5,135 nucleotides of DNA from Candidatus Avipropionibacterium avicola (GCA_018715445.1 DVLP01000144.1:1-5135); one strand, 5' to 3'. Shown: positions 1-5,063, numbered from the stretch's first letter. A program made the numbers and translations. The notes: generated by a model not told the origin, from the letters alone.

Positions 1-516
1 TCACCGCCATCACCACGGTCAGCAACCCAAGGGTGGTGGCCAGTGTCGTCGCTCGGCCCAGGACCTTCACCAGGCGTGGCGCCACCACGACCGAGCTGAT
101 CGCCAGGGCCAGGCCCCAGCCGAAGAAGACCAGGCCGAGTTGCCGGGCGCCGATCTCGACCCCGATCCGTTCACCGGCCGCCTCCAGCGGGAAGGGGCTG
201 TAGGCGAGCAGCGCGAAGAACCCGAAGTTGTAGCGAGCCCCACCAACAGGGTGGTCTTGGTGCCGAGGCGGCTGGAAACCCAACTGGTGAAGAACATCGC
301 CAACCCGGTGACCACGAGATAGCTGGTGAACAGCAGCATCGCCTGCGTCGGGCTGGCCGACAGGGCCTGGCTGATCGCCGGCAGGATCGGGTCGACCAGT
401 CCGATGCCCATGAAGGCGACCACACAGGCGAAGGCGACTGCCCAGACGGCGAGCGGCTGTCGCAGGATCCCGGTGCTGGTCGAGGGTGTGGTCGGGCTCG
501 GGGTGGGGTGGCTCAC
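1..516 (-). pseudogene. MFS drug-efflux-type transporter, internally deleted and frameshifted, 3' end outside window
   Basis: The start is GTG at 516-514, with AGGAGC about 8 bases upstream. Residues 1-95 read as the N-terminus of a 12-TM major facilitator: a hydrophilic Pro/Thr/Ser tail, TM1 around 23-45 (ending in GIGLVDPILPA), TM2 around 60-82, and motif-A-like SSRLGTKTTLLVG leading into TM3. At about 230-240 the frame stops making sense; the other frame then reads RYNFGFFALLAYSPFPL, then QLGLVFFGWG, and stays open to base 1. In related actinobacterial transporters, as I recall them, that segment is TM7-TM8, so TM3-TM6 (about 130 codons) are missing and the join is out of frame. The family exports drugs by proton antiport; this copy should not make a working pump. 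The gene overlaps the MarR gene by 4 bases (GTGA), the usual repressor-pump operon. A single-base sequencing error could explain the frame change but not the missing helices. Confidence 0.82.
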
Positions 517-971
517 TGAGGGCGCTCCTGTTCGGTGGCTGTGGGGAGTTCGGTGCCGACGAGACGGTTGAGGATGTCGCTGGCCGCGGCGAGGGTGGCG
601 CGCTGATCGGCGGGCAGGGCCCGGATCGCCGGCGCCAGCCGTCGGCTCGCATGCTCACGCAGGGCGACGAGCCGATCGTGGCCCTGGGGGGAGAGGGAGA
701 TCAACCAGGCCCGACCGTCGTCGGGATCGGCGCTGCGCTCGACCAGTCCCTCGGCGGTCAGTCGGTTCACCATGGCCGTGGCGGTCGGTTGGCGGAGCCG
801 GTCGATCCGGGCGAGCTCGGTGACCCGCACCGGCTCATGTTCGGCGATGATCGACAGCGCCCGCCACACGGCGGGGGACTGATCGGGGTGGCTGGTCTCG
901 CGGACCCGCCGGGTGAAGCGCGAACAGGCGATCATCAGATCGGTGGTGAGGTCAATGGCGGTCTCGGGCAC
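513..971 (-). CDS. MarR-family transcriptional regulator
   Basis: This 152-residue protein has normal MarR length and layout: N-terminal dimerisation helix (about 5-26), helix-turn-helix (about 48-78, around VTELARIDRLRQPTATAMVNRL), a beta wing with DPDDGR at 82-87 followed by AWLISLSPQGHDRL, and a long C-terminal dimerisation helix (about 100-138). MarR dimers bind short palindromes and usually repress themselves and a neighbouring efflux or detoxification gene; ligand binding releases DNA. Here the downstream partner is the broken MFS gene, which it overlaps by 4 bases. The start chosen is GTG at 971-969; an in-frame TGA lies two codons further upstream, so the gene cannot be longer. No Shine-Dalgarno is visible before this GTG or before Met13, which fits leaderless translation. 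A perfect inverted repeat 15-30 bases upstream is the likely self-operator. The family call is firm; the ligand is unknown. Confidence 0.93.
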   Translation of the reverse strand: MPETAIDLTTDLMIACSRFTRRVRETSHPDQSPAVWRALSIIAEHEPVRVTELARIDRLRQPTATAMVNRLTAEGLVERSADPDDGRAWLISLSPQGHDRLVALREHASRRLAPAIRALPADQRATLAAASDILNRLVGTELPTATEQERPQ

Positions 972-979
972 GTCACATC

Positions 980-1008
980 ACAATGCATAGCCAAACTATG
1001 GAGATCAA
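980..1008 (-). promoter_or_regulatory. Possible promoter of the MarR gene (leaderless or nearly so)
   Basis: On the minus strand TTGATC (1008-1003) serves as -35, followed after 17 bases by CATTGT (985-980) as a weak -10. Transcription would start around 973-971, at the GTG codon, which agrees with the lack of a Shine-Dalgarno. The -10 matches consensus at only three positions, so this is tentative. Confidence 0.35.
986..1000. promoter_or_regulatory. Candidate MarR operator, CATAG-N5-CTATG
   Basis: This is a perfect inverted repeat with 5-bp arms and a 5-bp centre (CCAAA). On the minus strand it reads CATAGTTTGGCTATG, in the size range of MarR-type operators. It lies in the 74-bp gap between the divergent MarR and YhhN-like genes, between the putative -35 and -10 of the MarR promoter, so a bound dimer would block MarR transcription. 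Its effect on the YhhN-like gene is less clear. Confidence 0.55.
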
Positions 1009-1033
1009 TTCCGTGATCCAGCTCCGGGGTCGC

Positions 1034-1039
1034 TAGGGT
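1034..1039 (+). promoter_or_regulatory. -10 box TAGGGT for a leaderless YhhN-like transcript
   Basis: TAGGGT fits the actinobacterial TAnnnT -10 pattern and ends 6 bases before the ATG at 1046, so the first transcribed base would be at or beside the start codon. There is no good -35 at the matching distance. The G run just before ATG is too close to act as a normal Shine-Dalgarno. Confidence 0.5.
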
Positions 1040-1045
1040 CGGGGG

Positions 1046-1714
1046 ATGTCGTGGCGCCGGGTGGTCCAGTGGGTGGCGGCCGTGGCGTTCGTCTGCACCA
1101 CGCTCGCCCACCTGTGGACCCAGTATCGTGTCGATCCGGTGGGCATCATGGCCACCATCGCTCTGCCGTTGCCGGCCCTGATGGTGTGGTTCGCGGTCTC
1201 GACCCGACGCTGGCACCGCGAGAGCGTGGCGACCCTGGCCGGGCTCGCCTTCTCCTGGCTGGGGGACGGGCTGGGTGCGGTCGACCTCCGGGTCAAGATC
1301 GCGATGTTCCTGGTGGCCCAGATCTGTTATGCGGTGGCCTTCTGGCCGACCTTCCGTCGGACCTGGGGCCCTGCCGGTTGGTGGCGGGTGGGACTGGTGG
1401 CGGTCCCGGTGGCCGTGATGGTGGCCGTGGTGGCTCCCCGCGCCGGATCGCTGGCCGTACCGGTGGTGGCCTACGGCCTGGTCATCGCCGTGATGGCGCT
1501 GTGTGCCACGTCATTGGGGCCACTGGCCACGGCTGGCGGACTGCTGTTCCTCGTCTCCGATGCGATGCTCGGAGGTCAGGAGTTCGCGGGGTGGTACTGG
1601 AAGTTCCAGGGGTTGGCCATCATGGCCACATATCTGGTCGCTCAAGGCTGCCTCGCCCGTGCCGTGGCCGTACGGTCGTCGTCCTCGTCCGACGATCTGC
1701 CACCGAGTGGCTGA
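1046..1714 (+). CDS. YhhN/TMEM86 family membrane protein (lysoplasmalogenase-like)
   Basis: This 222-residue protein is made largely of hydrophobic segments: about 7-22, 33-51, 62-78, 84-101, 115-130, 136-156, 160-174 and 186-206, giving roughly eight membrane helices as expected for YhhN. Family-type motifs are visible: FSWLGDG at 69-75 (Ser70, Gly73, Asp74), FLVSDAMLG at 168-176 (Ser171, Asp172), and a final helix of the WKFQGLAIMATYLVAQG type. The paired SxxGD and SD motifs hold the acidic residues proposed for the active site. Characterised relatives (TMEM86 proteins) hydrolyse the vinyl-ether bond of lysoplasmalogens; bacterial members are often of unknown substrate. The C-terminus ends in a short Ser-rich cytoplasmic-looking tail (211-215). 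The gene is divergent from MarR and appears to be transcribed alone. The ATG at 1046 was chosen for its -10 spacing; other frames across this region are open but lack protein-like sequence. Confidence 0.82.
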   Translation: MSWRRVVQWVAAVAFVCTTLAHLWTQYRVDPVGIMATIALPLPALMVWFAVSTRRWHRESVATLAGLAFSWLGDGLGAVDLRVKIAMFLVAQICYAVAFWPTFRRTWGPAGWWRVGLVAVPVAVMVAVVAPRAGSLAVPVVAYGLVIAVMALCATSLGPLATAGGLLFLVSDAMLGGQEFAGWYWKFQGLAIMATYLVAQGCLARAVAVRSSSSSDDLPPSG

Positions 1715-2031
1715 CGCCGGCCCGCTCCTGCGAGGGCACTGCGGAGCGATCGGTCGTGGCGGGGGCCGGGGCCTCACTGTCGCTGGACCGGGGATACGGG
1801 ACGTTGCGGTACGTCATGTGCGTGGGTGCGGAGGCCGCTGCAACTCCGCGATGAGGTAGGGGAGCGGTGGCGGGAGTGTTGCGTGCCGCCGGCTCCGGGC
1901 CGAAGCCCCTGGGGGAAGGGGCCTGTCGGAAGGAGTGGTCCGGAACCGGCGACAGCAACTGGGGGAGGAATGATCAGTGTGGAGGAGGAGTCACTGATCG
2001 GATGGTCAATGGGGGAGTTGGCCCTGCCCGA
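1715..2031. other. 317-base intergenic stretch, no gene, several potential hairpins
   Basis: No frame here looks like a real protein in composition or motif. Inverted repeats follow one another: CCGGCCC 1717-1723 with GGGCCGG 1763-1769, enclosing GCTCC 1724-1728 with GGAGC 1743-1747; GACGT-N6-ACGTC 1800-1815; GCGGAG 1828-1833 with CTCCGC 1844-1849; GGTGGC 1866-1871 with GCCGCC 1885-1890 (one G-U); GCCCCT 1905-1910 with AGGGGC 1917-1922; CTGTCG 1923-1928 with CGACAG 1950-1955; GATCAGTG 1972-1979 with CACTGATC 1992-1999. The two at the low end may end the YhhN-like transcript; the one at 1972-1999 may end the peptide transcript from the other side. I do not recognise any known riboswitch or structured RNA. 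Some of these stems are expected by chance at this GC content. Confidence 0.6.
1972..1999 (-). terminator. Second hairpin downstream of the peptide gene
   Basis: Perfect 8-bp arms, GATCAGTG (1972-1979) and CACTGATC (1992-1999), flank a 12-base loop. On the minus strand the loop reads ACTCCTCCTCCA and the stem is followed by ATTCC. It starts about 32 bases after the peptide stop codon. It lacks a long U tract, as is common for terminators in high-GC actinobacteria. The loop in the transcript carries CCUCC, the anti-Shine-Dalgarno core sequence. Confidence 0.4.
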
Positions 2032-2040
2032 TCAGGGCCA
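2019..2040 (-). terminator. Hairpin containing the peptide gene stop codon
   Basis: Perfect 8-bp arms, TGGCCCTG (2019-2026) and CAGGGCCA (2033-2040), enclose a 6-base loop. On the minus strand the last codons and the TGA stop (2034-2032) of the peptide gene form the first arm and the loop entry. It may act as an intrinsic terminator or an mRNA-stabilising 3' end; no U tract follows. Translation up to the stop would open it, so termination could depend on ribosome position. Confidence 0.42.
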
Positions 2041-2190
2041 GATGCCGTGGTCGCCGCCACCGGTGTCGACCGAGGAGGCCGGCTGCGATGCCGGCGGGAT
2101 GGCGTTGGCGTCGGCCTGGGCGAATCCGATGCCGCCCAGCATGGCCACCAGCGCGACGGCGAATCCTGCGAGTGTCTTCTTCAAGCTCAT
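2032..2190 (-). CDS. Small exported peptide, candidate signalling pro-peptide
   Basis: The product is 52 residues. MSLKKTLAGF begins a classical Sec signal peptide: Lys4-Lys5, a hydrophobic core at about 7-23, then AQA at 24-26 as a good signal-peptidase-I site (cut before Asp27). ANA at 28-30 is an alternative cut. The mature part would be about 22-26 residues, Ala/Pro/Ser-rich, then Gly-rich and acidic, ending GGGDHGIWP; it has no Cys and no membrane segment. The ATG at 2190 is chosen because AGGGAG lies 6 bases upstream and because upstream in-frame starts (2271, 2256) would add a charged tail before the signal peptide. The gene is divergent from the HTH/TPR regulator and shares its control region. 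That layout and the short exported product suggest a pheromone precursor read by the neighbour. It could instead be a small antimicrobial or surface peptide. No family is recognised. Confidence 0.78.
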   Translation of the reverse strand: MSLKKTLAGFAVALVAMLGGIGFAQADANAIPPASQPASSVDTGGGDHGIWP

Positions 2191-2196
2191 CGATGT

Positions 2197-2202
2197 CTCC
2201 CT
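2197..2202 (-). promoter_or_regulatory. Ribosome binding site that fixes the peptide start
   Basis: On the minus strand AGGGAG sits 6 bases before the ATG at 2190. It is the only purine-rich site at proper spacing for any start in this frame, and it places the signal peptide at the very N-terminus. Confidence 0.75.
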
Positions 2203-2269
2203 GCTCTGGTGTCGGCCCCGTACCAGTTCTCGCTGGTGCTCAGCCCGGTGGGCCATGCCGACGACCGTC

Positions 2270-2299
2270 ACGCTATGACAGCTGTGACAGGGCTGTCAA
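2270..2299 (-). promoter_or_regulatory. Promoter of the peptide gene
   Basis: On the minus strand TTGACA (2299-2294) is a perfect consensus -35. After 18 bases comes TAGCGT (2275-2270), of the TAnnnT type. Start of transcription would be near 2263, giving a leader of about 70 bases that contains a small inverted repeat, ACCAG-N6-CTGGT (2222-2237). The -35 is one inner arm of the 41-bp palindrome. Confidence 0.6.
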
Positions 2300-2322
2300 C
2301 ACACTTGACAGAATTGTCACAG
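2282..2322. promoter_or_regulatory. 41-bp nested palindromic operator between the peptide and regulator genes
   Basis: The element is symmetric about position 2302: CTGTGACA (2282-2289), three bases, CTGTCAA (2293-2299), five bases, TTGACAG (2305-2311), three bases, TGTCACAG (2315-2322). Both outer arms (8 bp) and inner arms (7 bp) are perfect complements. Read another way, it holds two copies of TGACA-N4-TGTCA (2285-2298 and 2306-2319) whose centres are 21 bp, two helical turns, apart. More TGACAG half-sites occur at 2276-2281 and 2367-2372. The inner arms are the opposing -35 boxes of the divergent promoters, so a protein bound here would control both genes. The HTH/TPR regulator encoded next door is the natural candidate to bind it; this is inferred. 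Confidence 0.78.
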
Positions 2323-2332
2323 CGGATATCGT
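2305..2332 (+). promoter_or_regulatory. Promoter of the HTH/TPR regulator gene
   Basis: TTGACA (2305-2310) is a perfect -35; after 16 bases TATCGT (2327-2332) matches the -10 at four of six positions. Transcription would start near 2339, giving a leader of about 75 bases that carries an extra TGACAG half-site. The -35 is an inner arm of the palindrome, so autoregulation is likely. Confidence 0.6.
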
Positions 2333-2413
2333 CGAACCTGCACCGCAACCGGTGGCGCATGTCCACTGACAGCACCCACCCCCCGATTCGACGACCTCCG
2401 GAAGGCAGGATCG

Positions 2414-3667
2414 ATGGTCGGCACGACGACAGCAATGGACACCTTCGGGTCGCGCCTGCGCGCCCTTCGCCAGCAGGCCGGCCTGTCCCAGGCCGCACTG
2501 GGGGGCGAGTCGTACTCCGCGAGCTACATCTCCTACCTCGAGAGCGGTCGCCGTCAGCCGACCGAGGAGGTCCTGGTCCATCTCGCCGGTGCGCTCGGCG
2601 TGCCGTGCGACGACCTGGTCGAGACCGACCAGCAGTCCTACGCCGTGGGCAGCTCAGCGCTCACCCTCCAGGTGGCCGACGCTGCGTTGCGTGAAGCCCA
2701 GCGCGTCGGGGACCCCGAACTGATCTGCGCCCGGGCCGAAGTGGTCATCGAGCACGCCGTCGCCGCCCACCGGGCTGACCTGTGGTGGCAGGCCCAGCAG
2801 AGCCGGATGCATGCCCTGGTGGCTCTGGGGCGCTTCGCCGAGGCCTGTGAGGTCGGTGACGCCCTGGCCGCCCACCCCATCACCCACGGTGCGGCGCAGC
2901 TGGCCTGCGAGGTGCTGGCGATGTTGGGGCGCGCCCATCGTGCCCAGGGTCATCTGGAGCTGGCTCTGGCCCGTACCGGCGAGGCCCTCGACCGGATGGC
3001 GGACGAACCGGTCGCGGCTCCGGTCCGGGCCGAGGTGCTCATCGTCCGGGTTGCGGTCCTGATGGACTGTGGTCTGGTCGACGAGGCCGTACGGGCCTGT
3101 GACGAGCTGAACCGACTGCGCGACGCCGTGGACTCCGATCAAGGACGGGGCCAGATCGCCTGGGTGGTGGGCAATGTCGCCTTCCTGACCGGTGAGGTCG
3201 CCTCCGGGATCGACGAACATGCCACGGCCGAACAACTCTTCCGACCCGAGGTCGACCTCGTGCTGTGGGCACGGTTCCGGCAGGCCTCGGCACGGATGCG
3301 CCTCGATGCCGGACTGGTCGACGGAGTGGCCGATCTGGTGAACAGTGCGGCCATGGCCCTGAGCCTGGTTGGCGGCCCGGGTGATCTGGCGAACCTCGAG
3401 ATGGTGCGCGCCACCCAGGCCCTGGTCGACGGATCCCCCCGTGAGGCCCTGCTGCTGGCCGACGGAGTGGTCGACGAGCCGACGCCGTTGTCGCCGCAGT
3501 CACGCGCCGATGTCCACCTGCTGCGACACCGTGCCTGGTTGGCCCTCGACAACGTTGAGGCCGCCCGGGAGGCTCTGCGCCAGGCCGCACTGCTCTACGA
3601 GGCGGCTGATGCCTGGCAGCGCGCCACCGGTGCGTGGCGCGCTCGCGCCGACCTCGAGTCGGCCTGA
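2414..3667 (+). CDS. HTH (XRE/Cro-CI type) regulator with TPR-like C-terminal domain, RRNPP-like
   Basis: The protein has 417 residues. An N-terminal XRE/Cro-CI helix-turn-helix spans about 10-70: FGSRLRALRQQAGLSQAALG, then the recognition region SASYISYLESGRRQPTEEVL. Residues about 78-415 are all helical-looking, rich in Ala and Leu, with paired amphipathic helices of TPR character, for example ALVALGRFAEACEVGDALA, AMLGRAHRAQGHLELALARTGEAL and CGLVDEAVRACDELNRL. Sequence, order and length resemble RRNPP receptors (PlcR, PrgX, Rgg, NprR), where the TPR domain binds a short re-imported peptide and changes DNA binding. There is no membrane segment, sensor kinase or enzyme domain. GGAAGG lies 8 bases before ATG 2414; ATG 2435 has no such site. 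Divergence from a small exported-peptide gene across a shared palindrome supports the peptide-receptor idea. Many actinobacterial HTH/TPR proteins have no known ligand, so the ligand remains inferred. Confidence 0.88.
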   Translation: MVGTTTAMDTFGSRLRALRQQAGLSQAALGGESYSASYISYLESGRRQPTEEVLVHLAGALGVPCDDLVETDQQSYAVGSSALTLQVADAALREAQRVGDPELICARAEVVIEHAVAAHRADLWWQAQQSRMHALVALGRFAEACEVGDALAAHPITHGAAQLACEVLAMLGRAHRAQGHLELALARTGEALDRMADEPVAAPVRAEVLIVRVAVLMDCGLVDEAVRACDELNRLRDAVDSDQGRGQIAWVVGNVAFLTGEVASGIDEHATAEQLFRPEVDLVLWARFRQASARMRLDAGLVDGVADLVNSAAMALSLVGGPGDLANLEMVRATQALVDGSPREALLLADGVVDEPTPLSPQSRADVHLLRHRAWLALDNVEAAREALRQAALLYEAADAWQRATGAWRARADLESA

Positions 3668-3691
3668 ATCTCACGAGCGGGTCTCGACCCC

Positions 3692-3776
3692 GTCACGGCT
3701 TGGTCACAGCTGCTGCGCCGATTCCGAATCGTGACCACACTGAGTGCAACGCAGTGGTCTCCCACGACGTAGTCAC
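3692..3776 (+). promoter_or_regulatory. GTCAC-rich control region upstream of the L,D-transpeptidase gene
   Basis: GTCAC occurs at 3692-3696 and 3703-3707 as a direct repeat with a 6-base gap (11-bp period), again at 3772-3776, and inverted as GTGAC at 3731-3735. GGTCAC (3702-3707) and GTGACC (3731-3736) form an inverted repeat. GACCAC (3733-3738) and GTGGTC (3754-3759) could form a leader hairpin. The direct repeat resembles the MtrA response-regulator type of site (GTnAC half-sites with a 6-base gap) known from actinobacterial cell-wall genes. I could not find a convincing -35/-10 pair. Confidence 0.4.
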
Positions 3777-3826
3777 GGTGAGAACCCCAGCACCCGCCGC
3801 TGGCGGACCGAGAAGGAGAAGCAGCC

Positions 3827-4960
3827 GTGACCCATCGTCCTCATCTGATGCGCCGCATCGCCGCGGTGATCGCCGGGGGAGCGTTGGCCGCCACCCTGGT
3901 CGCCTGCGGCCCGGCGCCGGCCGACGGCAACCTGAGCCAGGAACCACCGGCCCCCACCGCCTCCGCGCCGTCGTCGGCGCCGTCCTCCCAGCGACCCGAC
4001 GCGACCGAGACCACCCCGACCAAGCCCAGCACCTCGAAGCCGACCACCTCGAAGCCCAAGAAGACAGCACCGGCGGTGCTGCTGAAGGCCGGCGACAAGG
4101 GCGAGGACGTACGTGACCTGCAGGTCCGCCTGCGTGAGATCTCGTGGTACGTGGGCACCATCAGCGGCAGCTACGACGACGCGACCGTCGAAGCCGTCCG
4201 GGGCTTCCAGGCCAAGCGTGGGCTGCCGGAGACCGGCAAGCTCGACCGGACCACCTGGAAACGGCTCACCGAGATGACCTCCGAGCCGACCCACGACCAG
4301 AAGCACAACGTGCTCAAGCCCGGCAAGGCGATCCTCAAGGAGGGCTCGACCGGTGACCAGGTCAAGGAACTGCAGGCCCGGCTCAAGCAGATCGGATGGT
4401 TCGCCGAGGACGTGACCGGTATGTACGGTCAGGTCACCGTCAGCGCGGTCAAGGGTTTCCAGGAGAAGCGGGAGATCCCGGTCACCGGCGAGGTCGACCA
4501 GCGCACCTGGGACCGGTTGGTGGCCATGACCCGGACCCCCACCCAGGAGGAGCTGGACAACAAGCCGGCCGAGCCGAAGCAGCCGGGTGCGCTCGACAAG
4601 CGCTGCCTGACGGGCCGGGTGATGTGTGTCGACAAGTCCACCAGCACCCTGTCGTGGGTGGTCGACGGCAAGGTCGTCAAGGTGATGGACGCCCGCTTCG
4701 GTTGCCAGGGCATGGAGACCCGCGAAGGCGTCTTCCAGGTGGGGTGGAAGTCGCGCAACCACACCTCCACCGACTACAACACCTGGATGCCGTACGCGAT
4801 GTTCTTCTCCGGTGGCCAGGCCGTGCACTACTCGCCGGACTTCGCTGCCCGTGGCTACAACGGCTGCTCGCACGGGTGCGTGAACATCCGGGACAAGGCC
4901 GGCATCACCTGGCTGTTCGACCAGGTGCAGGTGGGCGACAAGGTGGTCGTGCACTGGTGA
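3827..4960 (+). CDS. Lipoprotein L,D-transpeptidase with two peptidoglycan-binding domains (YkuD family)
   Basis: The protein has 377 residues. RR at 9-10, a hydrophobic core, and the lipobox LVAC at 24-27 make Cys27 the lipidated N-terminus. A low-complexity Pro/Ser/Thr/Lys linker (about 30-82) spans the outer wall. Two PG_binding_1 domains follow, at about 85-143 and 169-234; each has the GD/TGxxV(R/K)xLQxRL start, GxYxxxTVxAVxGFQxKR centre and G(K/E)xDxxTWxRL end. The YkuD catalytic domain covers about 262-377, with His334 and the signature SHGCVN at 348-353, catalytic Cys351. Such enzymes form 3-3 cross-links in peptidoglycan outside the membrane. Extra cysteines (260, 267, 293, 347) could form disulfides. 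The GTG start is supported by AAGGAG 8 bases upstream (3813-3818). The gene follows the regulator by 159 bases and ends at a strong terminator, so it is probably monocistronic. Confidence 0.95.
   Translation: MTHRPHLMRRIAAVIAGGALAATLVACGPAPADGNLSQEPPAPTASAPSSAPSSQRPDATETTPTKPSTSKPTTSKPKKTAPAVLLKAGDKGEDVRDLQVRLREISWYVGTISGSYDDATVEAVRGFQAKRGLPETGKLDRTTWKRLTEMTSEPTHDQKHNVLKPGKAILKEGSTGDQVKELQARLKQIGWFAEDVTGMYGQVTVSAVKGFQEKREIPVTGEVDQRTWDRLVAMTRTPTQEELDNKPAEPKQPGALDKRCLTGRVMCVDKSTSTLSWVVDGKVVKVMDARFGCQGMETREGVFQVGWKSRNHTSTDYNTWMPYAMFFSGGQAVHYSPDFAARGYNGCSHGCVNIRDKAGITWLFDQVQVGDKVVVHW
4031..4056 (+). repeat. Short direct repeat in the lipoprotein linker
   Basis: ACCTCGAAGCC occurs at 4031-4041 and 4046-4056, a 15-base period. 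It encodes TSKP twice in the Pro/Thr/Lys spacer between the lipid anchor and the first peptidoglycan-binding domain. Such in-frame repeats let linker length vary between strains. Confidence 0.6.
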
Positions 4961-5024
4961 CGCACTGAACCGGTGGCCCCGAAGCTCGTCACCCCCGAGC
5001 GTCGACCCCGTACCCGACCCCGTG

Positions 5025-5063
5025 ACGACCCCGAGGTCCTGCTCGTCAGGACTCCGGGGTCGT
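5025..5063 (+). terminator. Intrinsic terminator hairpin after the L,D-transpeptidase gene
   Basis: ACGACCCCG (5025-5033) pairs with CGGGGTCGT (5055-5063), and GTCCTG (5036-5041) pairs with CAGGAC (5047-5052); G5035-T5053 is a G-U pair and A5034/C5054 a single mismatch. The stem is 17 positions long with a 5-base loop. Only TT follows, typical of high-GC terminators. The near symmetry means it could also stop transcripts from the right. Confidence 0.75.

Noticed and set aside
486..1016. Plus-strand open frame opposite the MarR gene
   Set aside because: It is the complement of a well-supported MarR gene and its product is low-complexity Gly/Arg/Asp sequence.
1051..1854. A 267-codon open frame on the plus strand overlapping the YhhN-like gene
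   Set aside because: Its protein is Arg/Gly/Pro-rich with no motif; the overlapping frame at 1046-1714 has eight hydrophobic helices and family motifs. It is an open shadow caused by high GC.
1828..1960. Possible riboswitch (cobalamin or c-di-AMP type) or SRP-like RNA suggested by fragments such as GGTCCGGAA and the hairpins
   Set aside because: The conserved core motifs of these classes cannot be traced in order on either strand, and no downstream gene fits such control.
2191..2271. Longer start for the exported peptide, adding 27 residues
   Set aside because: The added part is charged and would put the signal peptide inside the protein; the good ribosome site is just before 2190; and the longer start would lie upstream of the predicted transcription start near 2263.
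1826..2278. Plus-strand open frames (including one starting ATG at 1970 after GGGGGAGGA) across the peptide gene
   Set aside because: They run antisense to the peptide gene and through the promoter region, have no protein-like motif, and the purine run is too close to the ATG at 1970 for a normal ribosome site.
3773..4954. A 393-codon open frame on the minus strand opposite the L,D-transpeptidase
   Set aside because: Its composition (His/Leu/Gly/Val repeats such as LLRLGRLVVQLLLGGG) is typical of the antisense of GC-rich genes, and it lies wholly over a certain gene.
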